NCBI GenBank assembly: GCA_023432885.1
Contig: JAEZEU010000288.1
Coordinates: forward strand, 1 to 5,617
Source of the DNA: Pseudomonadota bacterium
GTDB taxonomy: Bacteria > Pseudomonadota > Alphaproteobacteria > Rhizobiales > Xanthobacteraceae
Reading direction: 5' to 3'
DNA length: 5,617 nt
Shown here piece after piece: positions 1 to 5,617 of the stretch. The notes beneath the pieces are model-generated. The model saw only the letters and a list, made by a program, of their open reading frames with translations. It did no database searches and was not told where the DNA came from. Both the position numbers and the translations under genes were made by a program. The stretch's first letter is position 1. Every line of letters starts with the position of its first letter.

Positions 1-30
1 CATGACGAGTGGTGGAAGCGTGCGTACCCA

Positions 31-67
31 CAAAAAGAAAGGGCGTGGCGACATCGTCATCACGCCC
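31..67 (-). terminator. Intrinsic (Rho-independent) terminator of fpr
   Basis: Read on the minus strand, the arms 67-61 and 47-41 (GGGCGTG/CACGCCC on the plus strand) form a perfect 7-bp GC-rich stem. The inner bases can add a GAC/GTC pairing (50-52 with 56-58). The stem is followed directly by the T-rich run TTTCTTTTTG (40-31). It lies 27 bases past the fpr stop codon, as expected for the end of a monocistronic fpr transcript. On the plus strand there is no T run after the stem, so it should work in one direction only. Confidence 0.85.
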
Positions 68-93
68 AGTGAATGCCTGCGCTCGGGAGGAAT

Positions 94-867
94 CTAGCGC
101 TCGGCAAAAGCCTTTTCGACCACGAACTGCGCCGGCTCGCCGTGATTGCCCTCGACGAATCCTCGCTCGCTCAGCAGAACGCGGGTGTCGGTAACCAGCG
201 CGGGGCTGCCGCAGATCATGACGCGGTCGTGGGCGGGCTCGATCTGTGGCAGGCCGATATCCTCGAACAGCTTGCCCGAGGTGATGAGGTCGGTGATGCG
301 GCCGCGATTGCGGAAGGGATCGCGCGTCACGGTCGGGTAATAGATCAACTGGCCGCGAACAAACTCGCCGATCAACTCGTCGTTCGGCAGCTTCTCGGCG
401 ATCATCTCGCCATAGGCGAGCTCCTTGACCCTGCGGCAGCCGTGCAGCAATACGACCTTCTCGAAACGCTCATAGGTCTCGGGATCCTTAATCACCGAGA
501 GGAACGGCGCCAGGCCCGTGCCGGTGCCGACGAGGTAGAGGTTGCGGCCGGATTCGAGATTATCGATCACCAGCGTGCCCGTCGCCTTCCGGCTGACGAT
601 GATGGGATCGCCGACCCGGAGGTGCTGCAGGCGCGAGGTGAGCGGGCCGTCCTGCACCTTGATGGAGAAGAATTCGAGCTGGTCTTCGTAGTTCGCGCTC
701 GCGACGCTGTAGGCGCGCAGCAGCGGCTTCTCGCCGACCTCGAGCCCGATCATGGTGAATTCGCCGTTGCGGAAGCGGAACGAGGGATCGCGGGTCGTGG
801 TGAAAGAGAAGAGATTGTCGGTCCAGTGACGGACGCTGGTGACGCTTTCCTGGTTGAAATTGCTCAT
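94..867 (-). CDS. fpr: Ferredoxin-NADP+ reductase
   Basis: This is a 257-residue FAD flavoprotein that moves electrons between NADPH and ferredoxin or flavodoxin in the cytosol. The N-terminal half is the FAD-binding barrel with the RAYS signature at residues 51-54. The C-terminal half is the NADP-binding fold, with GTGTGLAPF at 114-122 and MICGSP at 217-222. The protein ends in FVVEKAFAER, the extended tail typical of bacterial subclass I Fpr such as those of Azotobacter and Rhodobacter; length also fits. The frame is open to 924, but I chose the ATG at 867 because homology begins at MSNFNQESV and AGGA lies about 10 bases upstream. The gene stands alone, ends at the terminator at 31-67, and diverges from the enamidase-like gene. 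Fpr in these bacteria is often linked to oxidative-stress defence or to electron supply for ferredoxin-dependent enzymes; which applies here cannot be seen. Confidence 0.95.
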   Translation of the reverse strand: MSNFNQESVTSVRHWTDNLFSFTTTRDPSFRFRNGEFTMIGLEVGEKPLLRAYSVASANYEDQLEFFSIKVQDGPLTSRLQHLRVGDPIIVSRKATGTLVIDNLESGRNLYLVGTGTGLAPFLSVIKDPETYERFEKVVLLHGCRRVKELAYGEMIAEKLPNDELIGEFVRGQLIYYPTVTRDPFRNRGRITDLITSGKLFEDIGLPQIEPAHDRVMICGSPALVTDTRVLLSERGFVEGNHGEPAQFVVEKAFAER

Positions 868-912
868 GGCACTCGCGTCCTGATTGGCGCTTCCACGGGA
901 TTTGCGGGCCCG

Positions 913-940
913 TTGACCGGTCAATTCATTCGTATACGAT
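913..940 (+). promoter_or_regulatory. Probable sigma-70-type promoter for the enamidase-like gene
   Basis: A -35 box TTGACC (913-918, 5 of 6 to consensus) is followed after 16 bases by TACGAT (935-940, 4 of 6). Transcription would start near 947, about 80 bases before the ATG at 1026. The -35 box lies within the perfect 12-bp palindrome TTGACCGGTCAA (913-924). The -10 box is covered by the first GTATAC palindrome, which suits a repressor site. Assigned by eye only. Confidence 0.45.
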
Positions 941-957
941 CATTCGTATACAAATGA
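927..957. promoter_or_regulatory. Twin GTATAC palindromes, probable GntR/FadR-type operators
   Basis: Two copies of CATTCGTATAC lie at 927-937 and 941-951. The first is centred in the perfect 10-bp palindrome TCGTATACGA (930-939). The second is centred in the 18-bp palindrome 940-957, which has only one mismatched pair. The centres are 14 bp apart. The form TNGTATACNA agrees with operators known for FadR/FCD-subfamily GntR regulators, which favour a GT..AC core. The first site covers the proposed -10 box and the second the likely transcription start of the divergent enamidase-like gene. No regulator gene is in the window, so the cognate protein is unknown; effects on fpr are also possible. 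Confidence 0.6.
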
Positions 958-962
958 ATAAT

Positions 963-988
963 CCGGCTTGATCCGAAGGTCAAGCCGG
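963..988. repeat. Inverted repeat / hairpin in the leader of the enamidase-like gene
   Basis: CCGGCTTGA (963-971) and TCAAGCCGG (980-988) are perfect complements. Pairing can continue inward with a G-U pair and a C-G pair, leaving a four-base loop at 974-977. No T run follows on either strand, so it is not an intrinsic terminator. It lies between the operators and the ribosome binding site. On the minus strand TTGACC (983-978) within it could serve as a weak -35 box for fpr, with TATTCA (960-955) 17 bases on. Confidence 0.55.
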
Positions 989-1025
989 GATCAAATTTGC
1001 CTGCAATTTCAGAAGGGAACGCCCC

Positions 1026-2222
1026 ATGGCCCATGACGCACCCCAGGCAACCGGCCCCAGCAAGCTGGTGATCCGCAATATCGGGCTCATGCTCTCGGGG
1101 GCCCTGGAAAAGCCGATCCTCGATGCCGACACCATCGTCGCCGAGAACGGGAAAATCACTGCGATCGGCCGGCTGAAGGACGTCAACACCGAGGGCGCCA
1201 CCACCATCGTGGACGCCAACGGCACCACGGTGGCGCCCGGCCTGATCGACAGCCACGTTCATCCTGTCGCCGGCGACTGGACGCCGCGGCAGAACCAGAT
1301 CAACTGGATCGACAGCTACCTGCACGGCGGCGTCACTACCATGATCTCCGCAGGCGAAGTGCACATGCCGGGCCGTCCTCGCGACGTCGTGGGTCTCAAG
1401 GCGATGGCCGTGTTCGCGCAGCGCGCCTTCTGGACGCTGCGGCCCGGCGGCGTGAAGGTGCATGCCGGCGCGCCCGTGATCGAATGCGAGATGGTGGAGG
1501 AAGACTTCAAGGAAATGGCCGCCGCCGGCGTGAAGCTTCTGGGCGAAGTCGGCCTCGGCGGGGTGAAGGATGGGCCGACTGCGCGGAAGATGGTGGGCTG
1601 GGCGCGAAAATACGGCATCCAGAGCACCATCCACACCGGTGGTCCGTCGATCCCCGGCTCCGGCCTGATCGACAAGGATGTCGTGCTGGAGGCCGACACC
1701 GACGTTGTCGGCCACATCAACGGGGGCCACACGGCGTTACCCGACGATCAGATCCGCTGCATCTGCGAGGGTTGCAAACGCGGCCTGGAGCTCGTGCACA
1801 ACGGCAATGAACGCTCGGCGTTGTTCACGCTGCGCACCGCGCGCGAGATGGGTGATCTGCACCGCGTCATTCTCGGCACGGACGCGCCGGCCGGCTCCGG
1901 CGTGCAACCGCTCGGCATCCTGCGCATGGTCTCGATGCTGTCCTCGCTCGGCGAGCTGCCGGCCGAGATCGCCTTTTGTCTCGCCACCGGCAACACCGCC
2001 CGGATGCGCGAGCTCGACTGCGGCCTGATTGAGATCGGCCGCGCCGCGGACTTCGTCCTCATGGACAAGGCACAGCACTCGCCGGGCAAGAATATTCTGG
2101 ACAGTGTGCAACTCGGCGACCTCCCCGGCATCGGCATGACGATCATCGACGGCATCGTCCGCACCCAGCGCAGCCGCAACACCCCGCCCGCAGGCAAGGT
2201 GCCGGAGATCGTGCCGCGCTAG
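1026..2222 (+). CDS. Enamidase-like metal-dependent amidohydrolase
   Basis: This 398-residue protein belongs to the amidohydrolase superfamily. It has the N-terminal beta-sandwich portion, then PGLIDSHVHP opening the TIM-barrel, and a C-terminal sandwich return ending near SRNTPPAGK. From recalled sequence it closely matches Eubacterium barkeri enamidase (EC 3.5.2.18), which hydrolyses 1,4,5,6-tetrahydro-6-oxonicotinate to 2-formylglutarate and ammonia. Shared blocks include GGVTTMISAG, PGRP, HTGG.SIPGS, HINGG.TA and SRNTPPA. Candidate binuclear-metal ligands H77, H79, E174, H203, H230 and D286 are all present; E174 in GEVGLG replaces the carboxylated lysine of many relatives. There is no signal peptide, so it is cytosolic. 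The ATG at 1026 is supported by AGAAGGGA at 1011-1018. Twin operator-like palindromes lie upstream. No other nicotinate gene is nearby, so the substrate could be another cyclic amide or enamide; family membership is sure, the exact reaction is not. Confidence 0.85.
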   Translation: MAHDAPQATGPSKLVIRNIGLMLSGALEKPILDADTIVAENGKITAIGRLKDVNTEGATTIVDANGTTVAPGLIDSHVHPVAGDWTPRQNQINWIDSYLHGGVTTMISAGEVHMPGRPRDVVGLKAMAVFAQRAFWTLRPGGVKVHAGAPVIECEMVEEDFKEMAAAGVKLLGEVGLGGVKDGPTARKMVGWARKYGIQSTIHTGGPSIPGSGLIDKDVVLEADTDVVGHINGGHTALPDDQIRCICEGCKRGLELVHNGNERSALFTLRTAREMGDLHRVILGTDAPAGSGVQPLGILRMVSMLSSLGELPAEIAFCLATGNTARMRELDCGLIEIGRAADFVLMDKAQHSPGKNILDSVQLGDLPGIGMTIIDGIVRTQRSRNTPPAGKVPEIVPR

Positions 2223-2312
2223 GTGCTGCGCCCTCCCGCCGCGGCCTAGTGCCATCATCAGGACATTCTCAGGACATGCTCGCGGGTGTATGGTGGGGGA
2301 TGTGAACCTCGC

Positions 2313-2360
2313 CTGCGGCACTCGCAAGAGTAACTAAAACGCGCCGGGTTACTGCCGCAG
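2313..2360 (+). promoter_or_regulatory. Two-part inverted repeat in the leader of the SBP56 gene
   Basis: CTGCGGCA (2313-2320) pairs with TGCCGCAG (2353-2360), and inside it AGTAAC (2329-2334) pairs with GTTACT (2348-2353). T2353 can pair with only one of the two arms. An 8-base bulge separates the left arms and a 13-base loop closes the hairpin. It ends 26 bases before the Shine-Dalgarno GGGAGG at 2387-2392, so as RNA it could affect translation. No T run follows, so it is not a terminator. The function is inference. Confidence 0.4.
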
Positions 2361-2399
2361 AGCCATGTTGGTGCACGACACAAACAGGGAGGCAGTCCG

Positions 2400-3800
2400 A
2401 TGACGATCAGGCCCGATCCCACGTTTCACGCATCACCCAAGCTTGCGATGGAAGCTCCGCCGGAAAGCTTCGCATACACCGTCCTGCTAAGCCCGGATTT
2501 TTCGCAGCCCGATGCGCTCGCTGTCATCGACGTAAGGCCCGGCTCGCCCGCCTACGGCAAGATCGTCCATACTGTGACGATGCCAAACAAGGGCGACGAG
2601 TTTCACCATTTCGGCTGGAACGCCTGCTCATCGGCCTTGTCGCCGCTTGCCGGACACGCGTTTCTCGAGCGCCGCTATCTCATCATCCCCGGCCTGCGAT
2701 CCTCCCGGATCTACATCGTCGACACCAAGCCGGACCCCACCAAGGCGAAGCTCCACAAGATCATCGAGCCTGAAGAGGTCTTCAAGAAGACCGGCTACTC
2801 GCGGCCGCACACGATCCATTGCGGGCCGGATGGCATCTATGTCAGCACGCTCGGTGGCGGCGGCAAGGACGGCACCGAGGGGCCGCCCGGCGTCTTCATC
2901 ATGGACTGCGAGACGTTCGAGGTGCTTGGACGGTGGGAGATCGATCGCGGTCAGCAAACCAAGCACTATGACTTCTGGTGGAATTTGCCGCGCGACTACA
3001 TGGTGAGCAGCGAGTGGGCGCTGCCGCCGCAGTTCGAAAACGGCATCGTGCCGGAGGACCTGCTCTCCAACAAATACGGCCACCGGATTCATTTCTGGGA
3101 TTTGCACGCCCGGAAGAATGTCCAGACCATCGACCTTGGCGAAAATCATCAGATGGCGCTGGAGGTACGTCCCGCCCACGACCCGGTGCGTGAACATGGC
3201 TTTCTCGGTGTCGTCGTCGATACCACGAACCTCGAAGGCTCGATCTGGACCTGGTGGCGCGAGAACGGCAAGTTCCAGATCGAGAAGACCGCAACCATCC
3301 CGGCAGAGCCCGCTCCGAAGGAGCAGCTGCCGCCGCTGTTGCAGGGCTTTGGCGCGGTGCCGCCGCTGGTGACTGACATCGACCTCTCGATGGATGACAA
3401 ATTTCTCTACGTTTCCTGCTGGGGCACCGGCGAAATGCGGCAGTACGATGTGAGTAGCCCGAGGAAGCCTCGGCTTGCCGGCTCGGTGAAGATCGGCGGC
3501 ATCGCGCGCCGGGCGCCCCACCCCAATGGCAAGGCCTATGCGGGCGGACCGCAGATGGTCGAGATCAGCCGTGACGGCAAGCGCGTCTACTGGACCAACT
3601 CACTGTATTCCACCTGGGACAACCAGTTCTACCCAGAAGGCATGCCGGCCGCCCAGGTGATGGCCAACGCGAATCCCGACGGTGGCCTCGAGCTGGCGAA
3701 GGACTACTGGGTCGACTTCCCCGCCGGATACCGGGCGCATCAGGTCAGGCTCGATGGCGGCGACTGTTCGACGGACTCGTTCTGCTATCCCTCGGCCTGA
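2400..3800 (+). CDS. Selenium-binding protein 56 family / putative methanethiol oxidase
   Basis: This 466-residue protein spans the full SBP56 family (human SELENBP1, bacterial MtoX). Characterised members oxidise methanethiol to formaldehyde, hydrogen sulfide and hydrogen peroxide (EC 1.8.3.4). Family blocks are in order: DEFHHFGWNACSS (66-78), SSRIYIVDTKP (101-111), LHKIIEPEE (119-127), RPHTIHCGPDG (135-145), YDFWW (190-194), DIDLSMDDKFLYVSCWG (326-342), QYDVSSP (348-354), AGGPQM (381-386), LYSTWDNQFYP (402-412) and HQVRLDGGDCSTD (447-459). Conserved His residues (H69, H70, H137, H140, H447) are likely metal ligands. C76 matches the human selenium-binding cysteine, but the next cysteine of CSSC is alanine (A79), and the N-terminal CGNCGP motif is absent. 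No signal peptide is visible, unlike the periplasmic Hyphomicrobium enzyme. GGGAGG lies 7 bases before the ATG. The next gene begins 2 bases after the stop, indicating one operon. Family certain; methanethiol as substrate inferred. Confidence 0.9.
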   Translation: MTIRPDPTFHASPKLAMEAPPESFAYTVLLSPDFSQPDALAVIDVRPGSPAYGKIVHTVTMPNKGDEFHHFGWNACSSALSPLAGHAFLERRYLIIPGLRSSRIYIVDTKPDPTKAKLHKIIEPEEVFKKTGYSRPHTIHCGPDGIYVSTLGGGGKDGTEGPPGVFIMDCETFEVLGRWEIDRGQQTKHYDFWWNLPRDYMVSSEWALPPQFENGIVPEDLLSNKYGHRIHFWDLHARKNVQTIDLGENHQMALEVRPAHDPVREHGFLGVVVDTTNLEGSIWTWWRENGKFQIEKTATIPAEPAPKEQLPPLLQGFGAVPPLVTDIDLSMDDKFLYVSCWGTGEMRQYDVSSPRKPRLAGSVKIGGIARRAPHPNGKAYAGGPQMVEISRDGKRVYWTNSLYSTWDNQFYPEGMPAAQVMANANPDGGLELAKDYWVDFPAGYRAHQVRLDGGDCSTDSFCYPSA

Positions 3801-3802
3801 AC

Positions 3803-4471
3803 TTGAGCGGAATACATTCGACCACGGCCTGGCTCTGGTTCGCCGTCATCGCGAGCGGCCTTTATCACGGCGCAAGTCCGGGAATGGGCTGGCCGCTCGC
3901 GGTTTCGGCGGGACTGATGGAAAGGCGTCCGCGCGGACTTTTGACCGCGCTGCTGCCGCTGTCGGCCGGACATCTGCTCGCGACGCTGATCGTCATCCTG
4001 CCCTTCGCGCTTCTCCTCACCCTCGTCGAATGGCAACGCCAGATACAAATCGTCGCAAGCCTTCTGGTCATCGGATTCGGCATCTTTCGGCTGGTTGACC
4101 GGGGCCATCCGCGGGCACTCGCGCGCATACCGCCGGCGCAACTGGGGCTGTGGTCCTTCGCGGTCGCAATCGCCCATGGCGCGGGCCTGATGTTGGTGCC
4201 GATCTATCTCGGGCTCTGCGGCGAAGCCGACCTCGATGCGCATCACGCGGCGGCCACCACCCTGATCAATGCCAGCCTTGCCATGGCCTTGGCGGTTTCT
4301 GTAGTCCACGCCATCGCCATGATGGCCGCGGGCGGCACTCTGGCGTGGCTCGTCTACCGCTATCTTGGCCTGAAGTTCTTGTCGCGGAGCTGGTTCAATC
4401 TGGATGTGGTCTGGGCTGCCAGCCTCATTGTTGTCGGCGTGATAGCCCTCGCGTTCAGCGTGGCAGGCTGA
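3803..4471 (+). CDS. Polytopic membrane protein co-transcribed with the SBP56 gene
   Basis: I do not recognise a named family for this 222-residue inner-membrane protein. Hydrophobic stretches near residues 7-24, 27-39, 45-75, 81-98, 113-138, 152-190 and 197-220 suggest six to eight membrane spans. Four histidines lie within them: H22 (YHGASPGMGWP), H57 (SAGHLLA), H125 (IAHGAGLML) and H169 (VVHAIAMM). Such intramembrane histidines recall metal permeases (NiCoT, HupE/UreJ, UreH-type), but the NiCoT HxxxxDH signature is absent, so this is only an analogy. I chose the TTG at 3803, two bases after the TGA of the preceding gene. No ATG or GTG in this frame is close enough upstream, and no strong Shine-Dalgarno precedes it, so translation is probably coupled to that gene. 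The tight linkage suggests it serves the SBP56 protein, by supplying a metal or moving a sulfur compound. Being a real gene is well supported; function is inference. Confidence 0.8.
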   Translation: MSGIHSTTAWLWFAVIASGLYHGASPGMGWPLAVSAGLMERRPRGLLTALLPLSAGHLLATLIVILPFALLLTLVEWQRQIQIVASLLVIGFGIFRLVDRGHPRALARIPPAQLGLWSFAVAIAHGAGLMLVPIYLGLCGEADLDAHHAAATTLINASLAMALAVSVVHAIAMMAAGGTLAWLVYRYLGLKFLSRSWFNLDVVWAASLIVVGVIALAFSVAG

Positions 4472-4535
4472 TTAGGAATCATTCGGGTTCGCCAGCGGTG
4501 TGACGAGCCCATCGGTCCGTGACAGCGCGCTCGAA

Positions 4536-4552
4536 GCGGAATAGCATTCCGC
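4536..4552 (+). promoter_or_regulatory. Perfect 7-3-7 inverted repeat before the HD-domain gene
   Basis: GCGGAAT (4536-4542) and ATTCCGC (4546-4552) are perfect complements around AGC. The repeat ends 6 bases before the Shine-Dalgarno GGGAGG (4559-4564) of the gene at 4570. It could be a protein operator, or a hairpin in the leader that affects ribosome access. It has no T run, so it is not a standard terminator for the gene upstream. Confidence 0.4.
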
Positions 4553-4569
4553 CCAATTGGGAGGCGAGC

Positions 4570-5415
4570 ATGTTCAATCCCACGCAGATTGTGATCCAGG
4601 CGTTTGTCCAGCAACTTCGCGACAAGTACGTCGAAATCTACGGCGTCCTCGAGCCGGCCTATCCCGACATCATCGCTTTCGTCGGACGACTTGCCCTGGA
4701 AAATATTGCCGACAGCGATGCCGCTTACCACGACATGAACCACACCATCATGGTCACCCTGGTAGGCCAGGAGATTTTACGTGGGAAACACACCAAGGAC
4801 GGCGGCGTCACCCCGCGCGATTGGCTGCATTTTCTGATTTCGCTCCTGTGTCACGATATCGGGTATGTGCGAGGCGTGTGCCGTGGCGACAAGGAAGGCT
4901 ACTATGTTTGCAACGAGAAGGGTGATCTCGTGCCCATACCCGCAGGAGCCACCGATGCATCGCTGACCCACTATCACGTCACGCGATCCAAGCTCTTTGT
5001 CCGCGAGCGCTTCGGTAAGGCGAGCCTCACTCACATCGATACACGGGAAATCGAGACCAATATCGAGCATACACGCTTTCCGGTACCCGAGAACGAACCG
5101 CATGCCAGTACCGCGGATTATCCAGGCCTGCTTCGTGCCGCGGACCTGATCGGTCAGCTGGCCGACATCAATTATTTGCGCAAAACCTCGGCATTGTTCG
5201 CGGAATTTCGCGAGACCGGCGTGAGCGAGAAGCTCGGATATCAAAGTCCCGATGACTTGCGGGCGGCTTATCCGGCGTTCTTCTGGAAAGCGGTCTGTCC
5301 CTACATCGGCGATGCACTCCGCTACCTGCGCGTCACGCAAGATGGCAAACAATGGATCGCCAACCTCTACGCGCACGTCTTCTCGGAAGAACACCGCGGA
5401 GCTCTCGGGACGTAG
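4570..5415 (+). CDS. HD-domain metal-dependent phosphohydrolase, PDE-like
   Basis: This 281-residue soluble protein has the HD-superfamily metal-site pattern: YHDMNHT at 53-59, the HD pair at 95-96 in LLCHDIGY, and D192 in LLRAADLIGQLAD. The H54-xxx-H58 spacing, then HD, then a distal Asp is the order seen in class I cyclic-nucleotide phosphodiesterases (HNxxH...HD...D). H58, H95, D96 and D192 are likely metal ligands and H54 a candidate acid. The residue after HDxx that is His in those enzymes is Tyr here (Y99). Other histidines at 134, 136 and 167 may add to the site. No sensor, REC or membrane segment is visible. An in-frame GTG exists at 4519, but GGGAGG at 4559-4564 marks the ATG at 4570. 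It lies 98 bases past the membrane-protein gene with no terminator seen, so co-transcription is possible. Substrate unknown: cyclic nucleotide, nucleotide or other phosphoester. Confidence 0.85.
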   Translation: MFNPTQIVIQAFVQQLRDKYVEIYGVLEPAYPDIIAFVGRLALENIADSDAAYHDMNHTIMVTLVGQEILRGKHTKDGGVTPRDWLHFLISLLCHDIGYVRGVCRGDKEGYYVCNEKGDLVPIPAGATDASLTHYHVTRSKLFVRERFGKASLTHIDTREIETNIEHTRFPVPENEPHASTADYPGLLRAADLIGQLADINYLRKTSALFAEFRETGVSEKLGYQSPDDLRAAYPAFFWKAVCPYIGDALRYLRVTQDGKQWIANLYAHVFSEEHRGALGT

Positions 5416-5474
5416 CGGGCCAGCTCGTGCAGGGTCATTTACAATGCCGTATTGTTCCCATGACGCGTCGGAGG

Positions 5475-5617
5475 ATGTCACATGACGGTACCGCTCCTGA
5501 GATCGTCGAGTTACGGACCCGAAGCTATCTGGATATCCTGATCTGCAACCAAAATACCTCAGCGGCTGAAATCGCACGGCCTGATAGATCGCCGCAGGCG
5601 AATGGAAAGGCGCACGG
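5475..5617 (+). CDS. Doubtful open frame running off the window end
   Basis: From an ATG at 5475, with another in-frame ATG at 5460, the frame stays open for 47 codons to the window edge. It starts MSHDGTAPEIVELRTRSYLD and contains NTSAAEIARPDRS. The middle is loosely like the start of a helix-turn-helix protein, but I cannot name a family. The only good Shine-Dalgarno (GGAGG, 5470-5474) abuts this ATG. It is better spaced for an ATG at 5482 in another frame, which stops after 19 codons. This mismatch leaves three options: a start at 5460, a decayed gene, or chance. Confidence 0.25.
   Translation, partial: MSHDGTAPEIVELRTRSYLDILICNQNTSAAEIARPDRSPQANGKAH

Noticed and set aside
868..924. ATG at 924 as the start of fpr
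   Set aside because: The added 19 residues are basic and low in family likeness, whereas the ATG at 867 has a Shine-Dalgarno-like AGGA and begins the conserved protein.
73..957. A 294-codon open frame on the plus strand opposite fpr
   Set aside because: It is the complement of a well-identified fpr gene, and its alanine/glutamate/arginine-rich composition is typical of antisense frames in high-GC DNA. No family pattern is seen.
963..988. Hairpin as an intrinsic terminator
   Set aside because: No T run follows on either strand, and it lies upstream of both genes, not after one.
2223..2257. A terminator after the enamidase-like gene
   Set aside because: The GC-rich bases after the stop form no convincing stem and are not followed by Ts.
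2628..3521. A 297-codon open frame on the minus strand inside the SBP56 gene
   Set aside because: The SBP56 match covers the whole stretch on the plus strand. The antisense product is arginine-rich with no recognisable motif and no ribosome site.
4519..4569. GTG at 4519 as the start of the HD protein
   Set aside because: The extra 17 residues would be read through the perfect inverted repeat and the GGGAGG that fits the ATG at 4570.
4777..5577. A 266-codon minus-strand open frame opposite the HD gene and beyond it
   Set aside because: It mirrors the conserved HD-domain codons. Its extension past 5415 shows no domain pattern.

Overview
The window reads as chromosomal DNA of a high-GC alphaproteobacterium, most like Bradyrhizobium/Rhodopseudomonas. 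This is inferred from base composition, codon choice and the family affinities of the proteins; no marker gene proves it. Five protein genes fill most of it. No mobile element, RNA gene or CRISPR array is visible.

Left part (31-1025): fpr, a ferredoxin-NADP+ reductase, lies on the minus strand and ends at a clear intrinsic terminator (31-67). Its 158-bp upstream gap is shared with the divergent gene at 1026. The gap holds a probable plus-strand promoter, two closely spaced GTATAC-centred palindromes that look like GntR/FadR-type operators, and a strong hairpin.

Middle (1026-2222): a metal-dependent amidohydrolase that strongly resembles the enamidase of Eubacterium barkeri, an enzyme of nicotinate fermentation, with all six expected metal ligands in register. 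No other nicotinate gene is present. The enzyme's chemistry suggests a possible, unproven, link to the ferredoxin reductase next door.

Right part (2400-4471): a probable two-gene operon. The first gene encodes an SBP56-family protein (selenium-binding protein / methanethiol oxidase). The second, starting at a TTG two bases after the first gene's stop, encodes a polytopic membrane protein with four histidines in its hydrophobic segments. A metal-supply or sulfur-compound transport role for the membrane protein is a reasonable hypothesis.

Far right (4570-5415): a 281-residue HD-domain phosphohydrolase whose metal-site spacing resembles class I cyclic-nucleotide phosphodiesterases, preceded by a perfect 7-3-7 inverted repeat. 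The last 200 bases hold only a doubtful open frame running off the end.

The best leads are the SBP56/membrane-protein pair, the enamidase homologue under a probable GntR-type switch, and the PDE-like HD protein.
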